This document shows positions 24,562-33,922 of a stretch of DNA of 64,000 nt, in pieces. Numbering within the stretch: position 1 is the first letter of the stretch; every line of letters starts with the position of its first letter. A model generated the notes under the pieces. The model saw only the letters and a program-made list of their open reading frames with translations. It was not told the origin of the DNA and did not search any database. Both the position numbers and the translations under genes were made by a program. The stretch comes from Streptomyces sp. AC555_RSS877 (GTDB lineage Bacteria > Actinomycetota > Actinomycetes > Streptomycetales > Streptomycetaceae), in the NCBI RefSeq assembly GCF_019049245.1, contig NZ_JAGMUK010000060.1, positions 254,013 through 318,012 on the forward strand, in the 5' to 3' direction.

Positions 24562-26153
24562 TGGGGGTTCCCCTCGTCGTCGGCCTCGACGCGGGCCGGT
24601 TCGTTGGTCGGCTGGGTGAATGCGGTGGGGTCGGGGCGCTTGAGTCCGTCGAAGAACGCCTGGACCCACAGGCCCGGCGGGGGTCCGGGTGCCTTCTCCT
24701 CCGGCTCCGGCTCGGGCTCGCGCCTGGCGGTCGACCAGATGGTCGGCCTGCCCTCCCGTTCCGCCTGTTCGATGGCGGCCTGTTCGGCGTACCGCTGGGT
24801 GAGCGAGGTCTTGACCCGGCTGCGGCGCTGCGGCAGGCCGCCCGCGGTCCACTCGGTGACCTCGGGGACGTCGTCCTCCATGGAGAGCGCGGCCGTGAAC
24901 TTGGGGCTGGTGGGGCGGCGCTTCTTGACCGTGCGCTTGGGGCCCGGGAGGGCGCCGAGGTCGACCTGGGGCACGGCGGTGGCGCCGATGCCGTGGGCGA
25001 GTCCGACGCCGGGTTCGGAGGTGAGCATGTCGCTCGGCACGACGAGGATCGCGCGGACACCGCCGTACGCGGAGGCGCGCAGCGACACCTGCATGTCGTA
25101 CGTCTTGCAGAGCCGGCCGACGACGGCGAGGCCCAGGCGCGGGGACTCCCCCAGGTCTTCGAGGTCGAGGCCCGCCTTGGCGCGTTCCAGCATGCCCTCG
25201 GCCTTGGCGCGGGTCTCCTCGCTGAGGCTGACGCCCGCGTCCTCGATCTCGATGGCGACGCCGGTCTGCACCTCGGTGGCGGTGACGTGGACCTTGGTCT
25301 GCGGCGGGGAGTAGCGGGTGGCGTTGTCGAGGAGTTCGGCCGCGGCGTGGATGACGGGCTCGACGGCGGTGCCCTTGACGTTGACCTTGGCGATGGACGA
25401 CAGGTCGATGCGCCCGTACTCGAGGATCCGGGACATGGCGCCGCGCAGCACGCTGTAGAGCGCGACCGGTTCGGGCCACTGACGGCCGGGCCGGCCGCCG
25501 CCGAGGACGGAGATGGAGTCGGCGAGCCGGCCGATCAGCGCGGTGCCGTGGTCGATGCGCAGCAGGTCGTCGAAGACCTCGGGGTTGCGGCCGTGGTCCT
25601 CCTCCATCTCGCGGAGTTCACTGGCCTGCTGGTGGACGATCGCCTGGACGCGGCGGGCGATGTTGACGAAGGAGCGCTGCGTGGAGTCACGCAGGACTTC
25701 TTCCTGGTCGACGATCTTGAGCACGGTCTTGATCAACGACACTTGCGCTTCGGGGAGGTCGCTCCACGCGGGGTTGATCAGGCCGAGGTCGCGAATCACC
25801 TCCAGGGGTGTATGTCCACTGCGCAGTCGGTCCAGCGCGGCCGGCGCGATCTCCTTGGCGAGGCGTGTCATCTCCTCGTCGTGGGCGGCGATCCGCCGCT
25901 CCAGATACGCGGTGTGACGGGCATGGTCCGTACGCAGGTCCTGCAGCGCGCGGCGGCGCCGGGTCGCATCGGCCGCCGTCACGATCACCAGCAGCGTGGC
26001 CACGGCTCCGCACAAGCCGACGGCCAACCGGGCCGGTTCCGTCACCACGGCGACGGCGGCCCCGGTCACCGCGGCCATCAATATGGCGGGCAGCAACAGC
26101 ACGCGCGCGTAAGGAAGTTCACGGCGACCTGGAGGAGATTGAACACTCACCAT
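24558..26153 (-). CDS. cvnA9: Conservon sensor histidine-kinase-like protein (CvnA)
   Basis: The 531-residue protein has two N-terminal membrane segments (about 14-34 and 38-58), a helical region (about 65-230), an HATPase domain with N-box ELLDNATRYSPP (about 273) and G-box GLAVVGRLC, and a disordered C-terminal tail. It is first in the conservon. The orthologous rar/cvn9 operon represses aerial growth in other streptomycetes, as far as I recall. ATG 26153 follows AGAGGG. Confidence 0.9.
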   Translation of the reverse strand: MVSVQSPPGRRELPYARVLLLPAILMAAVTGAAVAVVTEPARLAVGLCGAVATLLVIVTAADATRRRRALQDLRTDHARHTAYLERRIAAHDEEMTRLAKEIAPAALDRLRSGHTPLEVIRDLGLINPAWSDLPEAQVSLIKTVLKIVDQEEVLRDSTQRSFVNIARRVQAIVHQQASELREMEEDHGRNPEVFDDLLRIDHGTALIGRLADSISVLGGGRPGRQWPEPVALYSVLRGAMSRILEYGRIDLSSIAKVNVKGTAVEPVIHAAAELLDNATRYSPPQTKVHVTATEVQTGVAIEIEDAGVSLSEETRAKAEGMLERAKAGLDLEDLGESPRLGLAVVGRLCKTYDMQVSLRASAYGGVRAILVVPSDMLTSEPGVGLAHGIGATAVPQVDLGALPGPKRTVKKRRPTSPKFTAALSMEDDVPEVTEWTAGGLPQRRSRVKTSLTQRYAEQAAIEQAEREGRPTIWSTARREPEPEPEEKAPGPPPGLWVQAFFDGLKRPDPTAFTQPTNEPARVEADDEGNPQ

Positions 26154-26473
26154 GTGGGCCCTCTGAAACGAATCGGCTGGGAGTCGGGGGAGCTTGCAGG
26201 GGGGTTTGTCATGGATCTGTCGGGATCTTCGGGATATTTGGGAACAAGCGCACGAATACACCTCAACTCGGCGCGCTGCGGGCGAGCTTAGTCCGACCGG
26301 ATCATCGCCATGTCATATTCGGCAAGCACCTGAAACGGGGTCGAAGACAGGAGTACGCTCAGCTCCATTTACACGCTGAGGATTCATTCGCACACGGTGC
26401 GTCACGGCGTACGGACATACGAAAACACCCACCGTGACGAGTGAAGTGCCCCCGGCGGGAACGCGCGAGGAGC
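26154..26473. other. 320-bp gap: promoter region of the conservon
   Basis: The region is less GC-rich than its surroundings and separates the conservon from the TetR gene; both run leftward. It must hold the cvnA promoter. No clear -35/-10 pair, operator or gene was recognised. A CTCAG...CTGAG dyad near 26350-26375 is the only symmetric element seen. Confidence 0.4.
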
Positions 26474-27109
26474 TCAGACCCCCGCGATGCGCAGCGCGGC
26501 GTCCGCCGTGGCCTCCGCGAACGCCGACACCGGGCGCTCGGGGTCGGAGCGATGGACGAGGATGACTCCCTCGATCAACCCGAACACCAAGTCCGTACGA
26601 AGATCGAGCTCACCTTTGGCGAGCGCACCGCCCGCCGCGGTGGCCGCGAGCAACTGCCGGTAGGCATCCTTGAGTTCGGCGCGCACGGCATGGAAGCCGG
26701 CGAACCCCTCGGTGCGCACCTCGGGCAGCAGGTAGAGGACGCCGAGGTTGTGCGGCCCGCCGCACAGCACCTCCACGTCCGCGCGGCACAGCTCCCACAG
26801 CCGGCCCTCGGCCGGGGTGGCGTCGTCGGCCAGCAGTTCCCGGGCGTACGCCAGCGAGGGCGTGACCGTGGACTCCAGGAGCTCGGCGAGCAGCCCCTCC
26901 TTGCCCGAGACGTAGTGGTACATGGACGCCTGCCGCATGCCCGCCCGCTCGGCGACGGCACGGGTGGAGGTGGCCGCGTAGCCGAGCGTGGTGAACAGCT
27001 CCGCGGCGGCGGCGAGCAGCTCCTCGCGCGGTTCGAGGCCGCTGTCCGGCCGCTGCGCCGCCCGCGGCCTGCCGACCCGTCGGCTCCGGTCTGCACCTGC
27101 TGTCCCCAT
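26474..27109 (-). CDS. TetR-family repressor of the carboxylase operon
   Basis: The 211-residue protein has a TetR N-terminal HTH (ELLAAAAELFTTLGYAATSTRAVAERAGMRQASMYHYVSGKEGLLAELL, residues about 33-81) and a variable helical ligand-binding domain. It is divergent from the DUF1989-carboxylase operon, with a perfect 28-bp palindrome between them. ATG 27109 behind GAGGA is chosen. The likely inducer is guanidine, urea or a pathway intermediate; this is inference from neighbours. A copy of its operator before the APC permease suggests it controls uptake too. Confidence 0.87.
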   Translation of the reverse strand: MGTAGADRSRRVGRPRAAQRPDSGLEPREELLAAAAELFTTLGYAATSTRAVAERAGMRQASMYHYVSGKEGLLAELLESTVTPSLAYARELLADDATPAEGRLWELCRADVEVLCGGPHNLGVLYLLPEVRTEGFAGFHAVRAELKDAYRQLLAATAAGGALAKGELDLRTDLVFGLIEGVILVHRSDPERPVSAFAEATADAALRIAGV

Positions 27110-27206
27110 GCGTTCGATCCTCGCACACGCCCATCCGCGGTGATCTTCGTGAGGGCCCGGTAACCGAGCGGCAACGAGGCGGCAACGCCGGTGACCCGCC
27201 CCGCCT

Positions 27207-27234
27207 CTAATTTCTGTCAAGCGACAGAAATTAG
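27207..27234. promoter_or_regulatory. Perfect 28-bp palindromic operator of the TetR regulator
   Basis: Arms CTAATTTCTGTC and GACAGAAATTAG are exact complements with a 4-base spacer (AAGC). The site lies 97 bases upstream of the TetR start and 42 bases upstream of the first DUF1989 gene, the expected place for control of both divergent promoters. Confidence 0.9.
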
Positions 27235-27276
27235 GCATCAGCAGGACGAACGACATACGGAGCCGGAGGACCCGCG

Positions 27277-28101
27277 ATGGCGACAGCGACCACGTACGGA
27301 GCCCGCGCCCATGCCCGCGCCCAGGAGGGCACGCGCACCGAGGCCATGCCCGTCGTACCGGCCGGCACCTGGCCGAACCCGCCCTGCGAGGCGGGTCATC
27401 TGGTGTGGGCCGAGACGGTGGCGGGCGGCAACTACACACACCGGGTGCTGGCCCGCGGCACCGAACTGCGCCTGACCGACCCGCACGGCGACGCCTGCGC
27501 GCACCTGCTGCTGTTCGCCGCCGACCGGCCCTGGGAACGGCTCAACGTCGCCGACACGGTGAAGGTCCAGTGGAACGCCTACCTCGGCGAGGGCCAACTG
27601 CTCCTCTCCGACCAGGGCCGGGTCCTCGCCTCCGTGGTCTCGGACACCTCCGGCCGCCACGACGCCCTGTGCGGCACCTCCACCCTCGTCCGCAACGGCC
27701 AGCGGTACGGCGACGGCACCCCGCAGAGCCCGTCCCCGGCAGGGCGTGAGCTGTTCAAGCTGGCGGCCGCCAAGAACGGCCTGGAACCCCGCGACCTGCC
27801 GCCGTCGCTCTCCTTCTTCCAGGGCGTGGAGGTCCGCGAGGACGGCGCCCTGGACTTCATCGGCTCGGCCGGCCCCGGCGGCAGCGTGACGCTGCGCGCC
27901 GAGCAGGACGTGACGGTCCTGGTCGCCAACGTGCCCCACCCGGCCGATCCCCGCGCCGAGTACGTCAGCACCCCGCTGGAGGTGCTCGCCTGGCGCGCCG
28001 AGGCCACCCGTCCGGGCGACCCGCTGTGGGAGGCCACGCCCGAGGGCCGCCGCGCCTTCCTGAACACCGCCGAGTTCCTTGCCGCCAGGGGGATCGCATG
28101 A
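27277..28101 (+). CDS. DUF1989 protein, long form (urea carboxylase-associated; carboxyguanidine deiminase subunit candidate)
   Basis: The 274-residue protein belongs to DUF1989 (LRLTDPHGDACAHLLLFAAD, then the conserved SGRHDALCG). Together with the next gene it forms the pair of 'urea carboxylase-associated' proteins. In guanidine-degrading bacteria such a pair was shown to be the two-subunit carboxyguanidine deiminase, converting carboxyguanidine to allophanate and ammonia. The ATG lies behind GGAGG. Its stop overlaps the start of the next gene (ATGA), so the two subunits are coupled. The assignment to the guanidine route rather than urea is inference. Confidence 0.85.
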   Translation: MATATTYGARAHARAQEGTRTEAMPVVPAGTWPNPPCEAGHLVWAETVAGGNYTHRVLARGTELRLTDPHGDACAHLLLFAADRPWERLNVADTVKVQWNAYLGEGQLLLSDQGRVLASVVSDTSGRHDALCGTSTLVRNGQRYGDGTPQSPSPAGRELFKLAAAKNGLEPRDLPPSLSFFQGVEVREDGALDFIGSAGPGGSVTLRAEQDVTVLVANVPHPADPRAEYVSTPLEVLAWRAEATRPGDPLWEATPEGRRAFLNTAEFLAARGIA

Positions 28102-28703
28102 GCACGACCGTCGTTCCCGCGCGCGCCGCGTGGTCCGCCGTCATACGGACCGGCGAGACCCTCACCGTCACCGACCTGCACGGCAACCAGGCCGTCGACT
28201 TCCTCGTCTACGACGCCCACGACACGTCGGTCCGCTACAGCGCCCCTGACACGATCCACGCGCAGGGCAACATCTTCCTGACCACGGGCAGCGTGCTGCT
28301 GTCCAACGAGCACACCCCGCTGATGACCGTCGTCGCCGACGACGTGGGCCGGCACGACACGGTCGGCGGCGCCTGCTCCAAGGAATCGAACACGCTCCGG
28401 TACGGCCATCACACCTGGTCGCAGCACGCCTGCGTGGACAACTTCCTCGCCGAGGGCGCGCGCCACGGCCTCGGCAAGCGGGACCTGGTCTCCAACATCA
28501 ACTGGTACATGAACGTGCCGGTCGAGAAGGACGGCACCCTCGGCATCGTCGACGGCCTGTCCTCCCCCGGCCTCGAGCTGAGCCTGCGGGCCGAGCGCGA
28601 CGTCCTCGTGCTCGTCTCCAACTGCCCCCAGATCAACAACCCGTGCAACGGCTTCGAGCCGACGGCGGTGGAGATGACGATCACCGAGGCGGGCACCGCA
28701 TGA
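28098..28703 (+). CDS. DUF1989 protein, short form (second carboxyguanidine deiminase subunit candidate)
   Basis: The 201-residue DUF1989 protein has DLHGNQAVDFLVYDA, GRHDTVGGACSKESN and NINWYMNVPVEKDGTLGI, typical of the shorter 'urea carboxylase-associated protein'. It overlaps the genes before and after by four bases each (ATGA), giving a tightly coupled unit. It is probably a subunit of carboxyguanidine deiminase with the preceding protein. Classic urea amidolyase does not need these proteins, which is the main reason to suspect guanidine as substrate. Confidence 0.85.
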   Translation: MSTTVVPARAAWSAVIRTGETLTVTDLHGNQAVDFLVYDAHDTSVRYSAPDTIHAQGNIFLTTGSVLLSNEHTPLMTVVADDVGRHDTVGGACSKESNTLRYGHHTWSQHACVDNFLAEGARHGLGKRDLVSNINWYMNVPVEKDGTLGIVDGLSSPGLELSLRAERDVLVLVSNCPQINNPCNGFEPTAVEMTITEAGTA

Positions 28704-31700
28704 CCTTCGACACCCTCCTCGTCGCCAACCGGGGCGAGATAGCCGTCCGGATCATCCGCACCGCACGCGAACTCGGCCTGCGCACGGTCGCGGTGTACTC
28801 CGACCCGGACCGCTCCGCCCCGCACGTCCGGCTCGCCGACGAGGCGGTGCGGCTCGGCCCGGCACCCGCCAAGGAGTCGTACCTCGACGCCGACCTGGTG
28901 CTGAAGGCGGCCAAGGACGCCGGCGCGGGCGCGATCCACCCCGGTTACGGCTTCCTGTCCGAGGACGCGTCCTTCGCACGCCGCTGCGAGGACGCCGGGA
29001 TCGTGTTCGTGGGCCCGACACCGGAGCAGCTGGAGCTGTTCGGGGCGAAGCACACGGCCCGGGCGGCGGCCCAGGCGGCCGGGGTGCCGCTGGCCCCGGG
29101 GACGGGCCTGCTGGCGTCCCTGGACGAAGCACAGGCGCAGGCCGCCGGGATCGGCTACCCGGTCATGCTCAAGGCGACCGGCGGTGGCGGCGGGATCGGC
29201 ATGTCGGCCTGTCATTCCACCGACGAACTCGCCGACGCCTGGGAGCGCGTGCAGCGCGTCGCCGCCGCCTCCTTCTCCTCGGCCGGCGTCTTCCTGGAAC
29301 GCCTGGTGGAGCGCGCCCGCCATGTCGAGGTGCAGGTCTTCGGCGACGGCGAGGGCAGGGTGGTCACCTTCGGCGACCGCGACTGCTCCCTCCAGCGCCG
29401 CAACCAGAAGGTGCTGGAGGAGGCCCCGGCACCGGGCCTGCCCGCCCCCATCCGTGAGCAACTCGCCTCAGCCGCGCGCGACTTGTGCGCCTCCGTCGGC
29501 TACCGCTCCGCCGGAACCGTCGAGTTCGTCTACGACGCCGCCCGCGAGGAGGCGTACTTCCTGGAGGTCAACACCCGTCTCCAGGTGGAGCACCCGGTCA
29601 CCGAGGAGATCTACGGCGTCGACCTGGTCGCCTGGATGCTGCGGCTGGCGCGCGGCGAGCAGGACGTCGTCCGCGACCCGGGCACCCCGCGCGGCCACGC
29701 CGTCGAGGCCCGCGTCTACGCCGAGGACCCCTCACGCGACCACCGGCCCAGTGCGGGCCTGTTGACACGGGTCGAGTTCCCGCCGGGCGTGCGCGTCGAC
29801 GGCTGGGTGGAGACCGGCACCGAGGTCACGACGTCGTACGACCCGATGCTCGCGAAGGTCATCGCGTACGGCCCGGACCGGGCACACGCCCTGCGCCGGC
29901 TGGACGAGGCGCTGGCCCGCACCCGCGTCGACGGCATCGAGACGAACCTGGGCCTGGTGCGGGCGGCACTCGCGAACCGGGAATTCACCGCGGCCACGCA
30001 CTCCACCGCGACGCTCACCTCCGTGAGCGATCCGACTCCGCGCATCGAGGTCGTCGCCGGCGGCACCCTCACCACCGTGCAGGACTGGCCGGGCCGCACC
30101 GGCTACTGGCAGGTGGGCGTACCCCCGTGCGGACCGATGGACGACCTGTCCTTCCGGCTCGGCAACCAGGCACTCGGCAATGCGGAAAGCGCCGCCGGTC
30201 TCGAATGCACCCTCCAGGGCCCGACGCTGCGCTTCACCCACCCCACCACCGTGTGTGTGACGGGCGCTCCGGCCCCGGTCACCGTCGACGGCACGCCGGT
30301 CGCGCGGTGGGAGCCGGTGACGGTGCCCGCAGGGGCCGTGCTGGAGATCGGCACCCCCTTGGAGCACGGCCTGCGGACGTACGTCCTGTTCGCCGGTGGC
30401 CTCGACGTGCCCGCCTTCCTGGGCAGCGCGAGCACGTTCACCCTGGGCCGGTTCGGCGGCCACGGCGGCCGGGCGCTGCGCACGGGCGACGTCCTGCACG
30501 GCGGGACGGTCGCCGAGGGCGGGCCGGTACCGCTCGAGGACCGCCCGGACCTCACCGCCGCCTGGCACATCCAGGCCGTCGAAGGCCCGCACGCCGCGCC
30601 GGAGTTCTTCACCGAGGACGACATCCACGACTTCTACGCCGCCGAGTGGAAGGTGCACTTCAACTCGGCGCGCACGGGCGTCCGTCTGGTCGGCCCCAAG
30701 CCGCGCTGGGCGCGCACCGACGGCGGCGAGGCGGGCCTGCACCCTTCCAACATCCACGACACCCCGTACTCCGTGGGAGCCGTCGACTACACGGGCGACA
30801 TGCCGGTGCTGCTCGGCCCGGACGGCCCCTCCCTCGGTGGGTTCGTGTGCCCGGCGACGGTGATCAGCACCGAACGCTGGAAGCTGGGCCAGCTGCGCCC
30901 GGGCGACACCGTGCGGTTCACGCCGGTCGACGTGGCGGGCGCCCCCCGCGCCACCATCGTGGACGGCGGCATCCTCGCCCGGGACGGCGAGGTGACCTAC
31001 CGCCGCAGCGGCGACGACAACCTCCTGGTCGAGTTCGGCCCGATGGAGCTGGACCTCGCCCAGCGCATGCGCGTCCACGCCCTGATGGAGGCGGTGGCCG
31101 AGCAGGGCCCGGAGGGCATCACCGACCTGACGCCGGGCATCCGCTCCCTCCAGATCCAGACGGACCCGCACCGCCTGCCCCAGCACGAACTCCTCACCGC
31201 CGTACGGGAGATCACCACCAGCCTCCCCCCGAGCGACGAACTGGTGGTCCCCTCCCGCACGGTCCACCTCCCCCTCTCCTGGGACGACCCGGCGACCCGC
31301 GAGGCGATCGCCCGCTACATGGCGGGCGTCCGCGACGACGCGCCCTGGTGCCCGTGGAACATCGAGTTCATCCGCCGCGTCAACGGCCTGGAGTCGGTGG
31401 CGGACGTGTACGACACGGTCTTCGACGCGGAGTACCTCGTCCTCGGCCTCGGCGACGTCTACCTGGGCGCCCCGGTCGCCACCCCCCTCGACCCCCGCCA
31501 CCGCCTGGTGACCACCAAGTACAACCCGGCCCGCACCTGGACGGCCGAGAACTCGGTCGGCATCGGCGGCGCGTACCTGTGCATCTACGGCATGGAGGGC
31601 CCCGGCGGCTACCAGTTCGTGGGCCGGACGACCCAGGTCTGGTCGGGCTGGCAGCAACGCGGTGCCTTCGAGCCCGGCTCCCCCTGGCTCCTGCGCTTCT

Positions 31701-32212
31701 TCGACCGGATCAAGTGGTACCCGGTCGACGCGGGCGAACTGATCGACCTGCGCGCCGACATCACGTCCGGCCGTTTCGTACCGCGCATCGAGGAGGGCAC
31801 CTTCTCGCTGGCCGAGTACCAGGCCTTCCTGGCGAGGAACGCCGAGTCGATCGAGGAGTTCAGGTCCCGCCAGCAGACGGCGTTCTCGGCGGAGCGGGAC
31901 GCGTGGGAGGCGGCGGGCGAGTTCACCAGGGCGGAGGCGGCGGCCGCTCCGGCCGCTCCGCCGGCGGAGGTGACCGTCCCGCCGGGCGGCCGCCTGATCG
32001 AGGCCGAATTCGCCGCCTCGGTCTGGCAGTTGAACGTCCAGCCGGGTGACGAGGTGACGGCCGGGCAGCCGCTGCTCGCCCTGGAGGCGATGAAGATGGA
32101 GTCCAGGGTGCACGCGCCGATGGACGGCGTGGTCGCGGAGATCCTGGCCAGGCCCGGGGACCAGGTGGAGGCGGGGACGGCACTTCTGGTCCTGGCCCCT
32201 GCCACACAGTGA
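28700..32212 (+). CDS. Biotin-dependent urea/guanidine carboxylase
   Basis: The 1170-residue protein has a biotin carboxylase domain (1 to about 445: LLVANRGEIAVRII, KATGGGGGIGM, EVNTRLQVEHPVTE), a carboxyltransferase made of AHS2-like (about 450-760) and AHS1-like (about 770-1000) domains, and a C-terminal biotinyl domain with Lys1132 in the EAMKM motif. It carboxylates urea to allophanate or guanidine to carboxyguanidine using ATP and bicarbonate. The hydrolase is a separate gene here, as in most bacteria, not fused as in yeast Dur1,2. The ATG overlaps the previous stop. Substrate choice depends on the carboxyltransferase pocket and needs an alignment. Confidence 0.9.
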   Translation: MTFDTLLVANRGEIAVRIIRTARELGLRTVAVYSDPDRSAPHVRLADEAVRLGPAPAKESYLDADLVLKAAKDAGAGAIHPGYGFLSEDASFARRCEDAGIVFVGPTPEQLELFGAKHTARAAAQAAGVPLAPGTGLLASLDEAQAQAAGIGYPVMLKATGGGGGIGMSACHSTDELADAWERVQRVAAASFSSAGVFLERLVERARHVEVQVFGDGEGRVVTFGDRDCSLQRRNQKVLEEAPAPGLPAPIREQLASAARDLCASVGYRSAGTVEFVYDAAREEAYFLEVNTRLQVEHPVTEEIYGVDLVAWMLRLARGEQDVVRDPGTPRGHAVEARVYAEDPSRDHRPSAGLLTRVEFPPGVRVDGWVETGTEVTTSYDPMLAKVIAYGPDRAHALRRLDEALARTRVDGIETNLGLVRAALANREFTAATHSTATLTSVSDPTPRIEVVAGGTLTTVQDWPGRTGYWQVGVPPCGPMDDLSFRLGNQALGNAESAAGLECTLQGPTLRFTHPTTVCVTGAPAPVTVDGTPVARWEPVTVPAGAVLEIGTPLEHGLRTYVLFAGGLDVPAFLGSASTFTLGRFGGHGGRALRTGDVLHGGTVAEGGPVPLEDRPDLTAAWHIQAVEGPHAAPEFFTEDDIHDFYAAEWKVHFNSARTGVRLVGPKPRWARTDGGEAGLHPSNIHDTPYSVGAVDYTGDMPVLLGPDGPSLGGFVCPATVISTERWKLGQLRPGDTVRFTPVDVAGAPRATIVDGGILARDGEVTYRRSGDDNLLVEFGPMELDLAQRMRVHALMEAVAEQGPEGITDLTPGIRSLQIQTDPHRLPQHELLTAVREITTSLPPSDELVVPSRTVHLPLSWDDPATREAIARYMAGVRDDAPWCPWNIEFIRRVNGLESVADVYDTVFDAEYLVLGLGDVYLGAPVATPLDPRHRLVTTKYNPARTWTAENSVGIGGAYLCIYGMEGPGGYQFVGRTTQVWSGWQQRGAFEPGSPWLLRFFDRIKWYPVDAGELIDLRADITSGRFVPRIEEGTFSLAEYQAFLARNAESIEEFRSRQQTAFSAERDAWEAAGEFTRAEAAAAPAAPPAEVTVPPGGRLIEAEFAASVWQLNVQPGDEVTAGQPLLALEAMKMESRVHAPMDGVVAEILARPGDQVEAGTALLVLAPATQ

Positions 32213-32226
32213 AAGAGGAACCAGAA

Positions 32227-33879
32227 ATGTCCACCACCCTCTCCCGCGTCCGCGCCGCCTACGCCCGCATCGAAGCGGTCGACCGCCCCGAGATCTGGAT
32301 CGACCTGCGCCCACAGCCGGAGGTCGAGGCGGAGGCCCGCACGATCGACGAACGGGTCGCCTCCGGCGAACCACTCCCCCTCGCCGGACGCCTGCTCGCC
32401 GCCAAGGGCAACATCGACGTGGCCGGCCTGCCCACCACCGCCGGCTGCCCGTCGTACGCCTACCACCCCGAGGCCGACGCCCCGGTCGTCGCCCGCCTAC
32501 GCGCGGCGGGCGCGATCGTGCTGGGCACCACGAACCTGGACCAGTTCGCGACGGGCCTGGTCGGCACCCGCTCCCCGTACGGAGCCGTCCGAGGCGCCCA
32601 CGACCCGACGAGGATCAGCGGCGGCTCCAGCTCCGGCTCGGCCGTGGCGGTGGCCCTGGGCATCGTCGACCTCTCCCTCGGCACGGACACCGCGGGCTCG
32701 GGCCGCGTCCCGGCCGCCTTCAACGGGATCGTCGGCCTGAAGCCGACCCGCGGCCTGGTCCCGACCACGGGCGTGGTCCCGGCCTGCGCCTCCCTCGACT
32801 GCGTGACGGTCTTCGCCCGCACCCTCCCGGAGGCCGAGCAGGCCCTCGCCCACATGGCCTCCCCGGCCGGCCGCGACCTCCCACCACTCCCCCAGCGCAC
32901 GCCGGGCCCATGGCGGATCGCCGTCCCACCACGCCACCAGCTCGGCGAACTGGACGAGGGCTGGGCACAGGCGTACGAGGCCACGGTGACCCAACTCATC
33001 CAGGCGGGCGCGTCGGTGCAAGAGATCGACCTCGGCCCCTTCACCGAGGCCGCCGCGATGCTCTACCAGGGCGCGTTCGTAGCCGAGCGCTACACAGCAG
33101 TCGGCACCTTTGTCGACAAGGCGATGGCCGAGCAAGACACCTCCCTCGACCCCACGGTCGCCGGCATCATCACCCGCGCCCGCGACATCCCGGCCCACCA
33201 GCTCTTCGCCGACACCGACCGCCTGGCGGCCCTGCGCACCCGCGCCCGCACGGAACTCGCCGACGCGGACGCCCTCCTCCTCCCCACCGCCCCCGGCCAC
33301 CCCACCCTCGCCGAGGTGGCCGCCGACCCGCTGGGCGCCAACGCCCGCCTGGGCCGCTTCACCAACTCCACCAACCTCTTCGACCTGGCGGCGGTCGCCG
33401 CCCCGGCCGGAGAGGTCAACGGCCTCCCCTTCGGCGTGATGCTGATCGGCCCGGCGTTCACGGACGAACGCCTGGCCCGGATCGCCGCCCTGCTCCAGCC
33501 GGAGACGCGTCTGGCGGTGCTGGGCGCCCACCTCTCCGGCCAGCCTCTCAACCCGCAACTCCTCGCCCTGGGCGCCCGCCTGGACCGTACGACCACGACC
33601 GCACCCGCGTACCGCCTGCACGCGCTGGCCACACAACCGCCGAAGCCGGGCCTCGTCCACGTAGGCACAGGGGGAGCAGCGATCGAGACAGAGGTATGGC
33701 GCCTCCCCGCGGAAGCCCTGGGCAGACTCCTGACCGCCCTCCCCCGCCCGATGACACTGGGCAGCGTGGAACTGGCGGACGGCAGCCGGCTCCCCGGCTT
33801 CCTGTGCGAACCGGACGCCCTCACGGACGCCGAGGACATCACGTCGTACGGCGGCTGGCGACCGTACCTGAACCGCTGA
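32227..33879 (+). CDS. atzF: Allophanate hydrolase
   Basis: The 550-residue protein has the amidase-signature triad: Lys60 (AAKGNID), cis-Ser134 (SGGSSSGSA) and nucleophile Ser158 (TDTAGSGR). A C-terminal domain of about 115 residues (from AYRLHALATQPP to GGWRPYLNR) is typical of allophanate hydrolases and acts on N-carboxycarbamate. It completes the pathway by turning allophanate into ammonia and CO2. It starts 14 bases after the carboxylase stop, behind AAAGAGGA, and ends the operon. Confidence 0.92.
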   Translation: MSTTLSRVRAAYARIEAVDRPEIWIDLRPQPEVEAEARTIDERVASGEPLPLAGRLLAAKGNIDVAGLPTTAGCPSYAYHPEADAPVVARLRAAGAIVLGTTNLDQFATGLVGTRSPYGAVRGAHDPTRISGGSSSGSAVAVALGIVDLSLGTDTAGSGRVPAAFNGIVGLKPTRGLVPTTGVVPACASLDCVTVFARTLPEAEQALAHMASPAGRDLPPLPQRTPGPWRIAVPPRHQLGELDEGWAQAYEATVTQLIQAGASVQEIDLGPFTEAAAMLYQGAFVAERYTAVGTFVDKAMAEQDTSLDPTVAGIITRARDIPAHQLFADTDRLAALRTRARTELADADALLLPTAPGHPTLAEVAADPLGANARLGRFTNSTNLFDLAAVAAPAGEVNGLPFGVMLIGPAFTDERLARIAALLQPETRLAVLGAHLSGQPLNPQLLALGARLDRTTTTAPAYRLHALATQPPKPGLVHVGTGGAAIETEVWRLPAEALGRLLTALPRPMTLGSVELADGSRLPGFLCEPDALTDAEDITSYGGWRPYLNR

Positions 33880-33922
33880 CTGACACCAGCCCCCACCCGC
33901 CCGCACCCGCGTACGGCGGCAA

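Noticed and set aside
27235..27276. Guanidine (ykkC or mini-ykkC type) riboswitch before the carboxylase operon.
   Set aside because: Only about 42 bases lie between the operator and the start codon. ACGA occurs twice in the leader, but no paired hairpins with ACGR loops are present.
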